Notes: generated by a model from the letters alone, not told the origin. Positions 1-11,039 are shown, counted from the stretch's first letter. The stretch is DNA of 64,000 nt from Chionoecetes opilio (GCA_016584305.1 JACEEZ010001830.1:1-64000), one strand, 5' to 3'. Numbers and translations are program-made.

Positions 1-6
1 GGAGAG

Positions 7-37
<31 letters not shown>

Positions 38-107
38 GAGAAGAGAGAGAAGAGAGAGAGGAGAGAGAGAGGAGAGAAGAAGAAGAGAGAGAGAGAGGAG
101 AGAGAGA
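1..107. repeat. (GA)n microsatellite
   Basis: Almost pure GA dinucleotide with GGA interruptions. It immediately precedes a SINE copy. Confidence 0.95.
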
Positions 108-284
108 GATAAGATAAGATTTTTTTATCCTATCTAGACCACTTTGCAAGTACCAACTACAAGGGTTTTTGACTATACAAAGCGCCGCCACGCCAGCACC
201 AACTAGCGGACTCAAACCGCTGACCGAATGCACAGGGACCTGCCATTGCGAGCTCACGTCCCCACCAACCTTGCCACCCGACGG
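108..284 (-). mobile_element. SINE family 1, copy 1
   Basis: About 75-80% similar by eye to the copies at 34508-34686 and 39805-39990. On the minus strand it starts with a tRNA-like head (B-box-like GGTTTGAGTCC) and ends in a TATCTTATCTT tail. The copy is embedded in GA repeats, so target-site duplications cannot be read. Confidence 0.75.
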
Positions 285-319
285 AAGAGAGAGAAGAAAG
301 AGAAAGGGGAGAGAGAGAG

Positions 320-365
<46 letters not shown>

Positions 366-400
366 AGAGAGAGAGGAAAAATTACCCAGATAAGTACAAG
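285..400. repeat. (GA)n microsatellite
   Basis: GA-rich simple repeat followed by a short A-run at 404-417. No gene is seen. Confidence 0.9.
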
Positions 401-417
401 CTATAAAAAAAAAAAAA

Positions 418-526
418 AGTGTGTGTGTGGGGGTGGGTGGGTGGGTGGGGTGTGAGTGTGTGTGTGTGTGTTTTGTGTGTGTGTGTGTGTGTTGTGTGTG
501 TGTGTGTGTGTGGTGTGTGTGTGACC
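418..526. repeat. (GT)n microsatellite at a VPS53 donor
   Basis: A GT/GGT tract of about 105 bp ends three bases from the minus-strand donor GT of the exon at 530-651. On the transcript strand it is a (CA)n tract beginning within about 6 nt of the 5' splice site. Confidence 0.9.
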
Positions 527-529
527 CAC

Positions 530-651
530 CTTATACATAGTGAACAGTTCGCCACAGCAAGGCACAACGTTGGACTCCTCCGCGTCAATGTGTTTCAAAG
601 CGATAACTCCGCATCTCAGCAACAAACTTCTCCACTTGGTCCGCCAGCCGT
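530..651 (-). CDS. VPS53: VPS53 internal exon (middle of protein)
   Basis: This encodes the segment of VPS53 just after the region that binds the membrane-tethering partners, with RLADQVEKFVAEM at its start and VVPCCGELFTMYK at its end. These align with the family's NLGELIDRFVADF and VLPSCADLFVYYK blocks. The acceptor is a pyrimidine-rich stretch ending CACACAG at 652-653, and the donor is AAG|GTGGGT at 529-528. The exon enters with one nucleotide of a split codon and leaves in phase 0. Its two halves are in different frames, so there is one apparent 1-nt insertion near 585-595. Because both splice sites are intact, I read this as a sequencing error rather than decay. Confidence 0.75.
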
Positions 652-701
652 CTGTGTGGAGCAAAGGGGGAGGTGGAAGTGGAAGGGGTATTTGGGGCCT
701 C

Positions 702-714
702 TCTCTCTCTCTTT

Positions 715-777
<63 letters not shown>

Positions 778-2340
778 ATTCATTTTTTTTTCATTCGCTT
801 TCATCCCTTTTTTTCTCTTTCTTTAATTCTCTCTCCTTTTTTTTCTCTCTTTCTTTCATTCTCTCTCTTTCTTTCATTCTCTCTTTCATTCTCTCTCTTT
901 CTTTCATTCTCTCTCTTTCTTTCATTCTCTCTTTCTTTCATTCTCTCTCTTTCTTTCATTCTCTCTTTCTTTCATTCTCTCTCTTTCTTTCATTCTCTCT
1001 TTCATTCTCTCTCTTTCTTTCATTCTCTCTCTTTCTTTAATTCTCTCTCTTTCTTCATTCTCTCTTTCTTTCCCTTCTCTCTCTTTCTTTCATTCTCTCT
1101 TTCATTTTCCTCTTTTTCATCTCTCTCTTTCTTTCATTCTCTCTTTCATTCTCTCTCTTTCTTTCATTCTCTCTCTTTCTTTCATTCCCCTCTCTTTCTT
1201 TCATTCTCTCTCTTTCTTTATTCTCTCTCTCTTTCTTTTATTCTCTCTCTTTCTTTCATTCTCTCTCTTTCTTTCATTCTCTCTCTTTCTTTCATTCTCT
1301 CTTTCTTTCATTCTCCTTTTTTTCTCTTTCTTTCATTTTTCTCTCTTTCTTTCATTCTCTCTTTCTTTCATTCTCTCTCTTTCTTTCTTCTCCTTTTTTT
1401 TTTTCTTTTTTTTTTTCTCCCTTTTTTTTTTTTTTTTCTTTCTTTCTCCTTTTTTTCTTTTTCCTTTTCTTTCTTTCATTCTTTTTCTTTTTTCCTTTTT
1501 TTTTTTTTTCTTTCTTCTCTTCCCTTTTTTTATTCTCTCTTTCTTTTCTCTCTTTTTTTTTTCTCCTTTCTTTCATTCTTTCCCTTTCTTTTTATTCCTC
1601 TCTTTTTTTTCATTCTTCTCTTTCATTTTCTCTTTCCCTTTTATTTTTCTCCCTTTCTTTATTCTCTCTTTTTTTCATTCTCTCTTTTTTTTCTTTCATT
1701 CCCTCTCTTTTTTTTTAATTCCCCTCTTTTCTTTTCATTTTTTCTCTCTTTCTTTTTATTCTCTCTCTTTTTTTTCATTCTTTTCTTTTTCTTTTTATTC
1801 TCTCTCTTTCTTTAAATTTTTCCCCTCTTTCCTTTTTATTCTTCTCTTTCTTTCATTCTCTCCCCTTTTTTTCATTCTTCTCTTTCTTTCATTCCTCTCT
1901 TTCTTTTTTATTCCTCTCTTTCTTTTTATTCTCTCTTTTTTTCTTTCATTCTCTCTCTTTTTTTCATTTTTCCTTTTTTCTTTTTAAATTTTCCCTTTTT
2001 TTTTTCTTTCTTTTTCTTCTCTTTTTTTTTCTTTAAATTTTCTCCTCTCTCTTCCCTTTTTCTCTCTTTCCCTTTTATTCTCTCTCTTTCTTTTATTTTT
2101 CTCTCTTTCTTTTTTCATTCTCTCTCTCTTTTTATTCCTTTTTTCCCCCTCTCTCGCTTTCTATCTTTTTTTTTCTTTCTCTCTCTCCCCTTTTCTACTT
2201 TTTTTTTTCTCTCTCTCTCTCCCCCCTCCCTCTCTCCCTCTCTTCTCCCTCCTCTCCTCTCTTCGTCTCTCTCCTCTCTCTCTCCTCTCTTCTCTCTCTC
2301 TCTCTCTCTCTCTCTCGTCCCCCTCTCTCTCTCTCTTTTT
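702..2340. repeat. Pyrimidine-only array, ~16-bp CTTTC/CATT unit
   Basis: (CT)n at 702-773 passes into a 1.5-kb array of the unit TCTCTCTTTCTTTCAT and shorter variants, grading into T/C homopolymers and back to (CT)n at 2200-2340. There are almost no purines except the A of CATT. The long open frames across it are low-complexity S/F/L translations and are not genes. Confidence 0.95.
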
Positions 2341-2349
2341 CTCTTTTCT

Positions 2350-2450
2350 TTACACACAAAACACACACAAACCACCCCCACACCACACACACACACACAC
2401 ACAAAACACCCCACACACACAACCCCACACACACACACACACACACCCCT
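2350..2450. repeat. (CA)n microsatellite
   Basis: CA dinucleotides with AACA and CCCC interruptions. Confidence 0.9.
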
Positions 2451-2620
2451 TTCCCCCCAAAGGTCTATATCACCCCTTTAGGTAGGGGTTTTTAAACACC
2501 GGCAAACGCCCCGAGGAAAGGGGGAAAGGGGAAAGGGCCCCCGCCAAACCCCCCCCTGCTGGGTTCCCCTTTCTTTTCCCGTGGTTTAAAGGGGTTTTTG
2601 GCTCCCAAAGCCCTCCCTCC
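2451..2620. other. Homopolymer-rich unassigned stretch
   Basis: Runs of C, G and A of 4-9 bases with no recognisable coding or repeat family. It is probably a poorly resolved consensus. Confidence 0.5.
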
Positions 2621-2623
2621 TGG

Positions 2624-2830
2624 GTAGATAGATAGATAGAAAAGATAGATAGAGATAATAGTAGATGATAGAAGATAGAATTTGATAGATAAAGATAAAA
2701 ATTTTATATTAGATAGATATAAAAATGAAGGTATATAGATAGATATAGTAAATATATTTTATATGATAATATAAGAAGATAGGTATATAGATAGATAGGT
2801 ATAAAAGATAGATGATAAGTAGATAGGGTT
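2624..2830. repeat. (GATA)n microsatellite
   Basis: GATA/TAGA tetranucleotides with decayed interruptions. Confidence 0.9.
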
Positions 2831-2837
2831 GGTAAAG

Positions 2838-2985
2838 AGTTGAAAGGGAGAGAGAGAGAGGGGAGAGGGGAGAGAGGGGGAGAGGAGGGAGAGAGAGAAA
2901 GAGAGAGGAGAGAGAGAGAGGAGAGAGAGAAGAGAGAGAGAGAGGAGAGAGGAGAGAGAGAGAAGAAAAGAGGAGAGATTTGAGA
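2838..2985. repeat. (GA)n microsatellite
   Basis: GA repeat with GGGA interruptions. Confidence 0.9.
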
Positions 2986-3029
2986 AGACAGATAAGAGAA
3001 AAGAAAATAAGAGGGCAGAGAAAAAAGAA

Positions 3030-4770
3030 AAGGGCAGAAAAGACAGTGGACAGACGACACAGAGATATGGGTGAGAGAAGAGACAGAAAAGCCCGAGAAA
3101 CCCACGGGCAAAACGACGAGAGTGAGTGAGCAGTGAGTGACAGAAAAGACAGAGAGTGAGTGAACAGTGAGTGACAACAGACAGAGAGTGAATGAGAGAC
3201 CCGAGAAACGACAGACAGCAGAGAGTGGTTTACAGACAAAACAGAGAGTGAGTGAGACCCGTGAGTGACAGAAAAAGGGGTGAGTGGACGTGAATTTACC
3301 CGACAGACAGAGGGGTGGGAGAGACAGAGACAGACAAAACCCGAGAAACCGACAGGGCAGACAGACAGCCAAAGAGTGAAATGAGACAGTGGTGAAAAGA
3401 CAGACAGAGGTGAGGAGAGACAGAGACAGACAGGGCCCGAGGGAAAAAGACAGACGACAAACAGACCGAGGTGAGTGAGACGTGAGTGACAGAAAAGACA
3501 GAGGAGTGAAACAGTGGTTTACAGACAGACAGAGAGTGAGTGAGACATTTAGTGACAAAAGACTAGGTTTAGTGAAACAGAGACGACCCAAAAGACAACC
3601 CGACAGAGAGTGAGTGAGACAGTGAGTGACAGACAGACAGAGAGTGAGTGAGACAGTGAGTGAACAGACAACAGAAGTTTAGTGAGAGACAGAATAGACA
3701 GCCAGAGAAACAGACAGACAGACAGACAGACCAGAGAGGGGAAATGGGGACAGTGAGTGGGCAGACAGACAGAGAGTGAGTGAAAACAGTGGTGACAGAC
3801 AGAAAAAGTGAGTTTGGGGCAGTGATGACGACAGACAGAGAGGGGGAGTGGGGAGACAGAGACCGACAGCCCGAGAAAATTTAGTTAGACGTGAGTCCCG
3901 ACAGGAAAAGTGAGTGAGACGTGAGGGACAGACGACAGAGAGTGGGGTGAGACAAAAGGAAATGACAGACAGAAGTGAGTAGACAGTGAGGGGACAGACA
4001 GACAGAGAGTGGGTTAACAGTGAGTTTACAGACAGACAGGAGGGGAGTTAGACAGTGAGGCAGCAACCGAGAGTGAGTGAGACAAATGGTGACCCGACAG
4101 ACAAGGTGATTTAGAGACAAGACAAAACAGCCAGAGAGAGTTAGTTTAGAAAATGGAATTTACGACAGAGAGGGAGTGAGACCCGTGAAATGACAGAAAA
4201 GACCCGAGAGTGAAATGAGAAAAAGTGAGTGACAGACAGAGAGTGGGGTGAGACAGTGGGGGACAGAAGCAGTGTGGGGGGGAAGGGCAGAGACAGACAG
4301 CCAGAAGGGGTGAGTGAGAAGGGGAGTGACAGACAAAAAGCAACCCCCCAGGGCCCGAGAAACAGACGACAGACAGCCAAAAAAACAGAAAAAGACAGGG
4401 CAGACAGGGCAAAGCCAGAGAAACGACAAAAGACAAAAGAGAGAAAACCCACGACAGACCCCCTGAGAAAAAAGAAAAGACAAACCAGAGAAAAAGAAAA
4501 AACACCAGAGAAACAACAACGACGCCAGAGAAAACAGCAACAAACCAAGAAACAGACAAAAACCAGAAACAGAAAAGACAAACAAAACCCAGGGAAACAG
4601 AAAAGAGACAGAAAAAGCCAGAAAAAACCGACAGACAGACAGCCGGGCCCGACAGACGCCAAGAAACAGACAGAAAAGCCAGAGAAACAGACCCAAGAAA
4701 ACCCCAAAAGCCAGACAACAGAAAAGACAGACAGAGAAAAAAGACAGAGACAAACACCAAAAACAGACAA
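3030..4770. repeat. GACA/GAGTGAGT compound minisatellite
   Basis: The dominant motif is GACAGACAGAGAGTGAGTGA with variable numbers of GACA and GTGA steps. Identity falls from left to right, and after about 4330 it becomes A-rich GACAGAAAA. ORFs on both strands are repeat translations. Confidence 0.9.
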
Positions 4771-5100
4771 AAACAGACAGAAGAAAAACAGAAAAGACCG
4801 ACGAACACAGAGAAAAAACTTAAAACAATTTAGGAAAAACCCGAATATAAAAAAAAAAAAAAAAAACGATTAAAAAAAAAACCCTTTGTATAATCCAAAA
4901 AACTTCGGGATCTTACCTCTTTGAAAATTGGTGGTGGTGGTGGTTTTTTTGGTGGGGGTTTTTGGTGGTGGGGGGGGCAATGGTTTTTTTGGGGGAGGGG
5001 TGGTGGGTGTGTGGGGGTGGGTGGTTTTGGTTTTCGTTTTTTTGGAAAAACCCCGAAATTTTCCCCCCACCAGGGAAGACACTTTCTAGCTCCCACATAA
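4771..5100. other. A-run then G/T homopolymer stretch
   Basis: A-rich DNA to 4885, then GGTGGT/TTTGGGG homopolymer runs. No gene or family is recognised. Confidence 0.5.
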
Positions 5101-5104
5101 CCTG

Positions 5105-5285
5105 GGGGGGGGGGGGGAAGAGGGGAGAGGGGAGAGAGAGAAAGAGAGAGAGAAAAAGAAAGAGAGAGAGGAAAAAAAAATTGGAAAGGGGGGGGAAAAA
5201 AAATAGAAGGAGAGAGAGAGAAAAGAGAGAAGAAGAAAGAGAGGGGAGAGAGAAAGAGGAGAGAGAGAGAGGAGAGAGAGAAAAT
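5105..5285. repeat. Poly-G plus (GA)n
   Basis: A G-run followed by about 170 bp of GA repeat. Confidence 0.9.
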
Positions 5286-5316
5286 TTAGGGGATATTCCC
5301 AAAACCAGGAAATCAA

Positions 5317-5343
5317 CTACCGTAGATAACAGTAAAGTCGCCA
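5317..5343 (+). repeat. 27-bp inverted repeat, left member
   Basis: It begins CTACCGTAGATAACA and ends AAAGTCGCCA. It matches the reverse complement of 9878-9904 at 26 of 27 positions. The pair brackets both minisatellites between 5.5 and 9.6 kb. Confidence 0.8.
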
Positions 5344-5564
5344 CCTGCCCTAATGTCGCCAGCTGCCATATATTAGGAATGATAGCCTCACTACTGCTGT
5401 GTCTGTGCCCCTGAAGATGATACACACTGGTTTATATCAGGACCAGAGATTGGGAAAATAGGTGAAGTACATAAAAAAAAAAATTCACATGTGTTTTTTG
5501 CAACAGAAACCTAAATGATGATTTTTGGTAGAGATGACCTGACATGACCTGAATGACCACACCT
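5344..5564. other. Unique intronic sequence
   Basis: Non-repetitive DNA between the inverted repeat and the 23-bp array. No VPS53 exon or other coding signal was found here on either strand. Confidence 0.5.
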
Positions 5565-8012
5565 GTATCCCATCTGTGCCCGTGACAGTATCCCATCTGT
5601 GCCTGTGACAGTATCCCATCTGTGCCCGTGACAGTATCCCATCTGTGCCCGTGACAGTATCCCATCTGTGCCCGTGGACAGTATCCCATCTGGGGCCCGT
5701 GACAGTATCCCATCTTTGCCCGTCACAGTATCCCATCCTGTGCCCGTGACAGTATCCCATCTGTGCCTGTGACAGTATCCCATCTGTGCCCCTGACAGTA
5801 TCCCATCTGTGCCCGTGACAGTATCCCATCTGTGCCCGGACAGTATCCCATCTGTGCCCCCTGACAGTATCCCATCTGTGCCCGTGGACAGTATCCCATC
5901 TGTGCCCGTGACAGTATCCCATCTGTGCCCGTGACAGTATCCCATCTGTGCCCGTGACAGTATCCCATCTGTGCCCGTGACAGTATCCCATCTGTGCCCG
6001 TCACAGTATCCCATCTGTGCCCGTGACAGTATCCCATCTGTGCCTGTGACAGTATCCCATCTGTGCCCGTGACAGTATCCCATCTGTGCCCGTGACAGTA
6101 TCCCATCTGTGCCCGTGACAGTATCCCATCTGTGCCCGTGACAGTATCCCATCTGTGCCCGTGACAGTATCCCATCTGTGCCTGTGACAGTATCCCATCT
6201 GTGCCTGTGACAGTATCCCATCTGTGCCCGTGACAGTATCCCCTCTGTGCCCGTCACAGTACCCCATCTTGCCCGTGGAACAGTATCCCATCTGTGCCTG
6301 TGACAGTATCCCATCTGGCCCGTGACAGTATCCCATCTGTGCCGCGTGACAGTATCCCATCTGTGCCCGTGACAGTATCCCATCTGTGCCTGTGACAGTA
6401 TCCCATCTGTGCCCGTGACAGTATCCCATCTGTGCCCGTGACAGTAAACCCATCTGTGCCCGTCACAGTATCCCATCTGTGCCCGTGACAGTACCCATCT
6501 GTGCCTGTGACAGTATCCCATCTGTGCCTGTGACAGTATCCCATCTGTGCCTGTGACAGTATCCCATCTGTGCCCGTGACAGTATCCCATCTGTGCCTGT
6601 TTACAGTATCCCATCTGTGCCTGTGACAGTATCCCATCTGTGCCTTGACAGTATCCCATCTGTGCCCGTGACAGTATCCCATCTGTGCCCGTGACGTATC
6701 CCATCTGTGCCCGTGACAGTATCCCATCTGTCCCGTGACAGTATCCCATCTGTGCCCGTGACAGTATCCCATCTGTGCCCGTGACAGTATCCCATCTGTG
6801 CCCGTGACAGTATCCCATCTGTGCCCGTGACAGTATCCCATCTGTGCCCGTGACAGTATCCCTCTGTGCCCGTGCCCGTATCCCATCTGTGCCCGTGACA
6901 TTTTCCCATCTGTGCCTGTGACAGTATCCCATCTGTGCCTGTGACAGTATCCCATCTGTGCCCGTGACAGTATCCCATCTGTGCCTATGACCCGTAATCC
7001 CCTCTGTGCCCGTGACAGGGATCCCATCTGTGGGCCCGTGACAGTATCCCCCTCTGTGCCCGTGACAGTATCCCATCTGTGCCTATGACAGTATCCCATC
7101 TGTGCCCGTGACAGTATCCCATCTGTGCCCGTGACAGTATCCCATCTGTGCCCGTGACAGTATCCCATCTGGGGCCCCATGACAGTATCCCATCTGTGCC
7201 CGTGACAGTATCCCATCTGTGCCCGTGACGTATCCCATCTGTGCCCGTGACAGTATCCCATCTGTGCCTATGACGTATCCCATCTGTGCCCGTGACAGTA
7301 TCCCATCTGTGCCGGACGTATCCCATCTGTGGGCCCATGACAAATATCCCATCTGTGCCCGTGACAGTATCCCATCTGTGCCCGTGACAGTATCCCATCT
7401 GTGCCCGTGACGTATCCCATCTGTTGCCCCCTGACAGTATCCCAATCTGTGCCCGTGACAGTATCCCATCTGTGCCCGTGACAGTACCCATCAGTGCCCG
7501 TGACAGTATCCATCTGTGCCTGTGACAGTATCCCATCTGTGCCTGTGACAGTATCCCATCTGTGCCCGTGACAGTATCCCATCTGTGCCCGTGACAGTAT
7601 CCCATCTGTGCCCGTGACAGTATCCCTCTGTGCCCCTGACAGTATCCCATCAGTGCCCCCTGACAGTATCCCATGTGTGCCCGTGACAGTATCCCATCTG
7701 TGCCCGTGACAGTATCCCCATCTGTGCCCGTGACAGTATCCCAATCTGTGCCCGTGACAGTATCCCATGTGTGCCCCTGACAGTATCCCATCTGTGCCCG
7801 TGCAGTATCCATCTGTGGGCCCCTGACAGTATCCCATCTGTGCCCGTGACATATCCCATCTGTGGCCGTGACAGTATCCCATCTGTGCCCGTGACAGTAT
7901 CCCATCTGTGGGCCCCCTGACAGTATCCCATCTGTGCCCGTGACCCGTATCCCCCTCTGTGCCTGGACAGTACCCTCTGTGCCTGTGACATATCCCATCT
8001 GTGCCGTGACAG
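5565..8012. repeat. 23-bp minisatellite, about 105 copies
   Basis: Tandem units beginning GTATCCCATCTGTGCCC and ending GTGACA. Identity is very high, with mostly 1-3 bp indels and C/T variants. Because 23 is not a multiple of 3, three units make a 69-bp frame. All three minus-strand frames are stop-free and encode the same cyclic 23-residue string (containing HGHRWDTVTGTDGILS). The resulting ORFs of up to 521 codons are not genes. Confidence 0.97.
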
Positions 8013-8290
8013 TATCCCATATCTCCGTAGTTAAACACGTGTGTGGCTGCTGTTCATCAGTGTTCCCTAGGCAGTGTTTGAAACTCATAGATTTCAGGGG
8101 CAGCCCCCCCGTCCCCCTGTGAGGATGCCTGTGTAATGTGGTGTGTGGTCCTGCATGTGTCGCGGCAATAAACCACTGATCAAAACCACAGAGCTTCGTT
8201 TTTCTATCCCATATTTTGGTGACTATACATAACAAAAAAACACCTAAAATGGCCAAAATAACAACATTTTTATCCGATCTCTAAGCATGA
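8013..8290. other. Unique spacer, possible retroelement end
   Basis: Non-repetitive DNA with an AATAAA at about 8167 on the plus strand, then a sequence ending TATTTTGGTGACTATAC, which faintly resembles an LTR end followed by a primer-binding region. No partner LTR was found, so the call is weak. Confidence 0.25.
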
Positions 8291-9562
8291 CTGTATAATC
8301 TACCCTGTTTCATATCTCATAATCTACCGTTTCATATCTCTAATCTACCCTGTTTCATATCTCACAATCTACCCTGTTTCATATCTCATAATCTAACCCT
8401 GTTTCATATCTCATAATCTACCGTTCATATCTCATAATCTACCCTGTTTCATATCTCACAATCTACCCTGTTTCATCTCTCATAATCTACCCTGTTTCAT
8501 CTCATAATCTACCCTGTTTCATATCTCATAATCTACCGTTTCATATCTCATAATCTACACTGTTTCATATCTCATAATCTACCCTGTTTCATATCTCATA
8601 ATCTACCGTTTCATATCTCATAATCTACCCTGTTTCATACTCACAATCTACCCTGTTTCATATCTCATAATCTACCTGTTTCATATCTCATAATCTACCC
8701 TGTTTCATATCTCATAATCTACCCTGTTTCATATCTCATAATCTACCGTTTCATATCTCATAATCTACAGTTTCATATCTCATAATCTACCCTGTTTCAT
8801 ATCTCATAATCTACCGTTTCATATCTCATAATCTACCCTGTTTCATATCTCATAATCTACACTGTTTCATATCTCATAATCTACACTGTTTCATATCTCA
8901 TAATCTACCCTGTTTCATATCTCATAATCTACCGTTTCATATCTCATAATCTACCCTGTTTCATATCTCATAATCTACCGTTTCATATCTCACAATCTAC
9001 CCTGTTTCATATCTCACAATCTACCCTGTTTCATATCTCATAATCTACCCTGTTTCATATCTCATAATCTACCCTGTTTCATATCTCATAATCTACCCTG
9101 TTTCATATCTCATAATCTACCCTGTTTCATATCTCATAATCTACCCTGTTTCATATCTCAAATCTACCCTGTTTCATATCTCATAATCTACCCTGTTTCA
9201 TATCTCACTAAATCTACCCTGTTTCATATCTCATAATCTACCGTTTCATATCTCACAATCTACCTGTTTCATATCTCATAATCTACCCTGTTTCATATCT
9301 CATAATCTACTAACCGTTGTTCATATCTCATAATCTACCCTGTTTCATATCTCATAATCTACCTGTTTCATATCTCATAATCTACCCTGTTTCATATCTC
9401 ATAATCTACCCTGTTTCATATCTCATAATCTACCCGTTTCATATCTCATAACTACCCTGTTTCATATCTCATAATCTACCCTGTTTCATATCTCACAATC
9501 TACCCTGTTTCATATCTCATAATCTACCCTGTTTCATATCTCATAATCTACCCTGTTTCAGC
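8291..9562. repeat. 24-bp minisatellite, about 53 copies
   Basis: The unit contains ATCTACCCTGTTTCATATCT. Shorter 22-bp variants lacking CT (ATCTACCGTTTCAT) recur throughout in clustered order. It lies in the VPS53 intron between the exons at 530 and 9986. Confidence 0.97.
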
Positions 9563-9877
9563 GTTGTTTTATGCCTTGTAGCTGCAAGTATAGACGGTTT
9601 CAAATTTCACTACTCGTTTATTTTTCGGGCGACGACGACGGCGGGAGGACACTCAGAACATAAACACTAGATGGCGACTTAGTGTAGCTTTACCCAACGT
9701 CGCCACTCGGTTTTATTTTTGTCATTTGTTCATTTATAGCCCTACTATGACACAGATGAAGAACAAAATGACACAGACTCCCCAGATAGCCCTTCAAAAC
9801 TGTCCTGAAATCATGGATGTAAAAATGTAAGTATTAACGCCCCCAAACACGTCTGTAAAAAAAAATAAACGTTGTCC
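9563..9877. other. Unique intronic DNA with exon-like plus-strand segment
   Basis: A pyrimidine tract ending TTCATTTATAG at about 9739 is followed on the plus strand by an acidic frame (YYDTDEEQNDTDSPDSPSK) that stops at about 9807, then GTAAGT at about 9828. It could be a stray transposon exon or chance. It is on the opposite strand to VPS53 and has no neighbour exons. Confidence 0.2.
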
Positions 9878-9904
9878 TGGCGACTTTAGTGTTATCTACG
9901 GTAG
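9878..9904 (-). repeat. 27-bp inverted repeat, right member
   Basis: Reverse complement of 5317-5343 with one mismatch. It ends next to the GT-rich intron flank of the VPS53 exon. Confidence 0.8.
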
Positions 9905-9908
9905 GTAA

Positions 9909-9981
9909 ACACACACAAAACCCACACACACCCCACACACACACACCACACAAAACACACACACCACACACGCACACACAC
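9909..9981. repeat. (CA)n microsatellite downstream of a VPS53 donor
   Basis: A CA/CCACA tract. On the transcript strand it is GT-rich and starts directly at the donor GTACGTGTG of the exon at 9986-10088. Confidence 0.9.
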
Positions 9982-9985
9982 GTAC

Positions 9986-10088
9986 CATGGCGTGGAGCAG
10001 GGGCCACATCTACATCTGTGTGCGAACTCCATTGCCCGGCCAGCTGTGGCGTCACCTCACAGAAGGCCAGGGCCAGGCGGGCCGGCAC
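9986..10088 (-). CDS. VPS53: VPS53 internal exon after the FPxxW exon
   Basis: It encodes RLALAFCEVT...QLAG...DVDVALLHAM, matching the family block MAERIAVEFCHVT...ELAK...EIEVKLLLFAI that follows the MFPxxW motif. The acceptor is a pure poly-C tract ending CAG at 10090-10089, and the donor is ATG|GTACGT at 9985-9984. It starts in phase 0, consistent with the preceding exon at 18966-19140. The length is 103 nt. One extra C in a CCCC run near 10003-10006 shifts the last seven codons, and without it the exon is 102 nt and phase 0 at both ends. The middle is less conserved and may contain another error. Confidence 0.75.
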
Positions 10089-10090
10089 CT

Positions 10091-10113
10091 GGGGGGGGGG
10101 GGGGGGGGGGGGG
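10091..10113. repeat. 23-nt poly-G (poly-C polypyrimidine tract)
   Basis: On the VPS53 strand this uninterrupted C23 run is the entire polypyrimidine tract of the 3' splice site at 10089-10090. Confidence 0.9.
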
Positions 10114-10144
10114 AGAAATTGAATTTATACATACATTTAGCTAA

Positions 10145-10204
10145 ACAGTCAAACCTCTCAATTGGACACTCATGACTCGGACTTTGACATTATTTTGGAC
10201 CTTT

Positions 10205-10206
<2 letters not shown>
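10145..10206 (+). mobile_element. pogo-like TIR edge of the AT-rich satellite element
   Basis: CAGTCAAACCTCTCAATTGG and the following 40 bp match the reverse complement of 49210-49285, the outer edge of the second satellite array. In both places the edge is followed directly by a poly-T/A satellite unit. Confidence 0.6.
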
Positions 10207-10238
<32 letters not shown>

Positions 10239-10329
10239 GGCCGAAATATCTAGCTATATATTATATAACTAAACCCTCCATACTCGCGGGTTTCAGGTGC
10301 GGCTTTGATTACTCGCGGGGTTTCAAAAC

Positions 10330-10369
<40 letters not shown>

Positions 10370-10377
10370 GGCCCCCC
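10207..10377. repeat. First satellite unit and poly-T runs
   Basis: Poly-T, one unit (GGGCCGAAATATCTAGCTATA), then about 70 bp with two ACTCGCGGG boxes and a second long poly-T run. The CGCGGG boxes recur at 10980-11020 beyond the LINE fragment, suggesting flanks of another small insertion. Confidence 0.5.
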
Positions 10378-10965
10378 AAAATTGCTGCTCTTACAGGGGC
10401 CTTTTCCCCCAGTGGAGTATGTCCACATGTTTGGGGGGGATCCATCATACAGCTTCCAAACAGGGTTGAGTCAAAAACTTTTCGTTCAAACTCCTCCCTT
10501 TTGACTGATGTCTTCAATCTTTAAACACCGCCGCAATGTGCCCTTTTTTGCTCTTTTACCCTTATTTTTATGCCCACTGCTCTTTGAACTTGCTAATGCA
10601 TGCCCCCCCCCACTCCCGCGGCCTCGCCCCCACAAGACTTTCTATATTCTATCCCTATTCTGTCCATCTTCCTAATCAAGAGTAAAAGTATCTTATCTTT
10701 CATCCCTTTCACTGGTAAACTCTGGAACTTTCCTGTTTCTATTTTTCCCCTTTCCTATGACTTTAAATTTTCAAAAAGAAGAGAACAAGCACCTCCCGAA
10801 CTAAATTGGCTCACCCTCTTTTTTTTTTATTCTTTACTGTTTCTTATAGGGACGGCAACTAAGCGGGCTTTTATTTCCCCTTTTTTTTTTGCTCTTTGGC
10901 CGTTCCCTTTTGATGTAAAAATAAAATAAATAAATAAAAAAATAATAATAAATAGGGGGGAAAAG
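10378..10965 (+). pseudogene. Jockey-like LINE, 3' end of reverse-transcriptase ORF
   Basis: Frame-shifted plus-strand pieces match the conserved C-terminus of arthropod Jockey-type LINEs: SPVEY...FGG, then LFY, CSSEL-like HCSLELANACPPPLPR, then FIPFTGKLWN, VSIFPLSYDFKFFKR. The copy is 5'-truncated, carries several shifts, and ends in an A-rich AAATAAAT tail at 10920-10960. It lies inside the VPS53 intron and beside the AT-rich satellite. Confidence 0.75.
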
Positions 10966-11039
10966 AAGACTAATGTCAGCCGCGGTTTACGATACTCGCG
11001 GGTGGGTCTCTGTTCCTAAACCCCCCGCAGCAGAAAAGG

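Noticed and set aside
673..1815. 380-codon frame of Ser/Leu/Phe
   Set aside because: Pure pyrimidine repeat; low-complexity translation.
5511..7076. 521-codon open reading frame
   Set aside because: It is the 23-bp minisatellite read through. All three frames give the same peptide, with no start context or domain.
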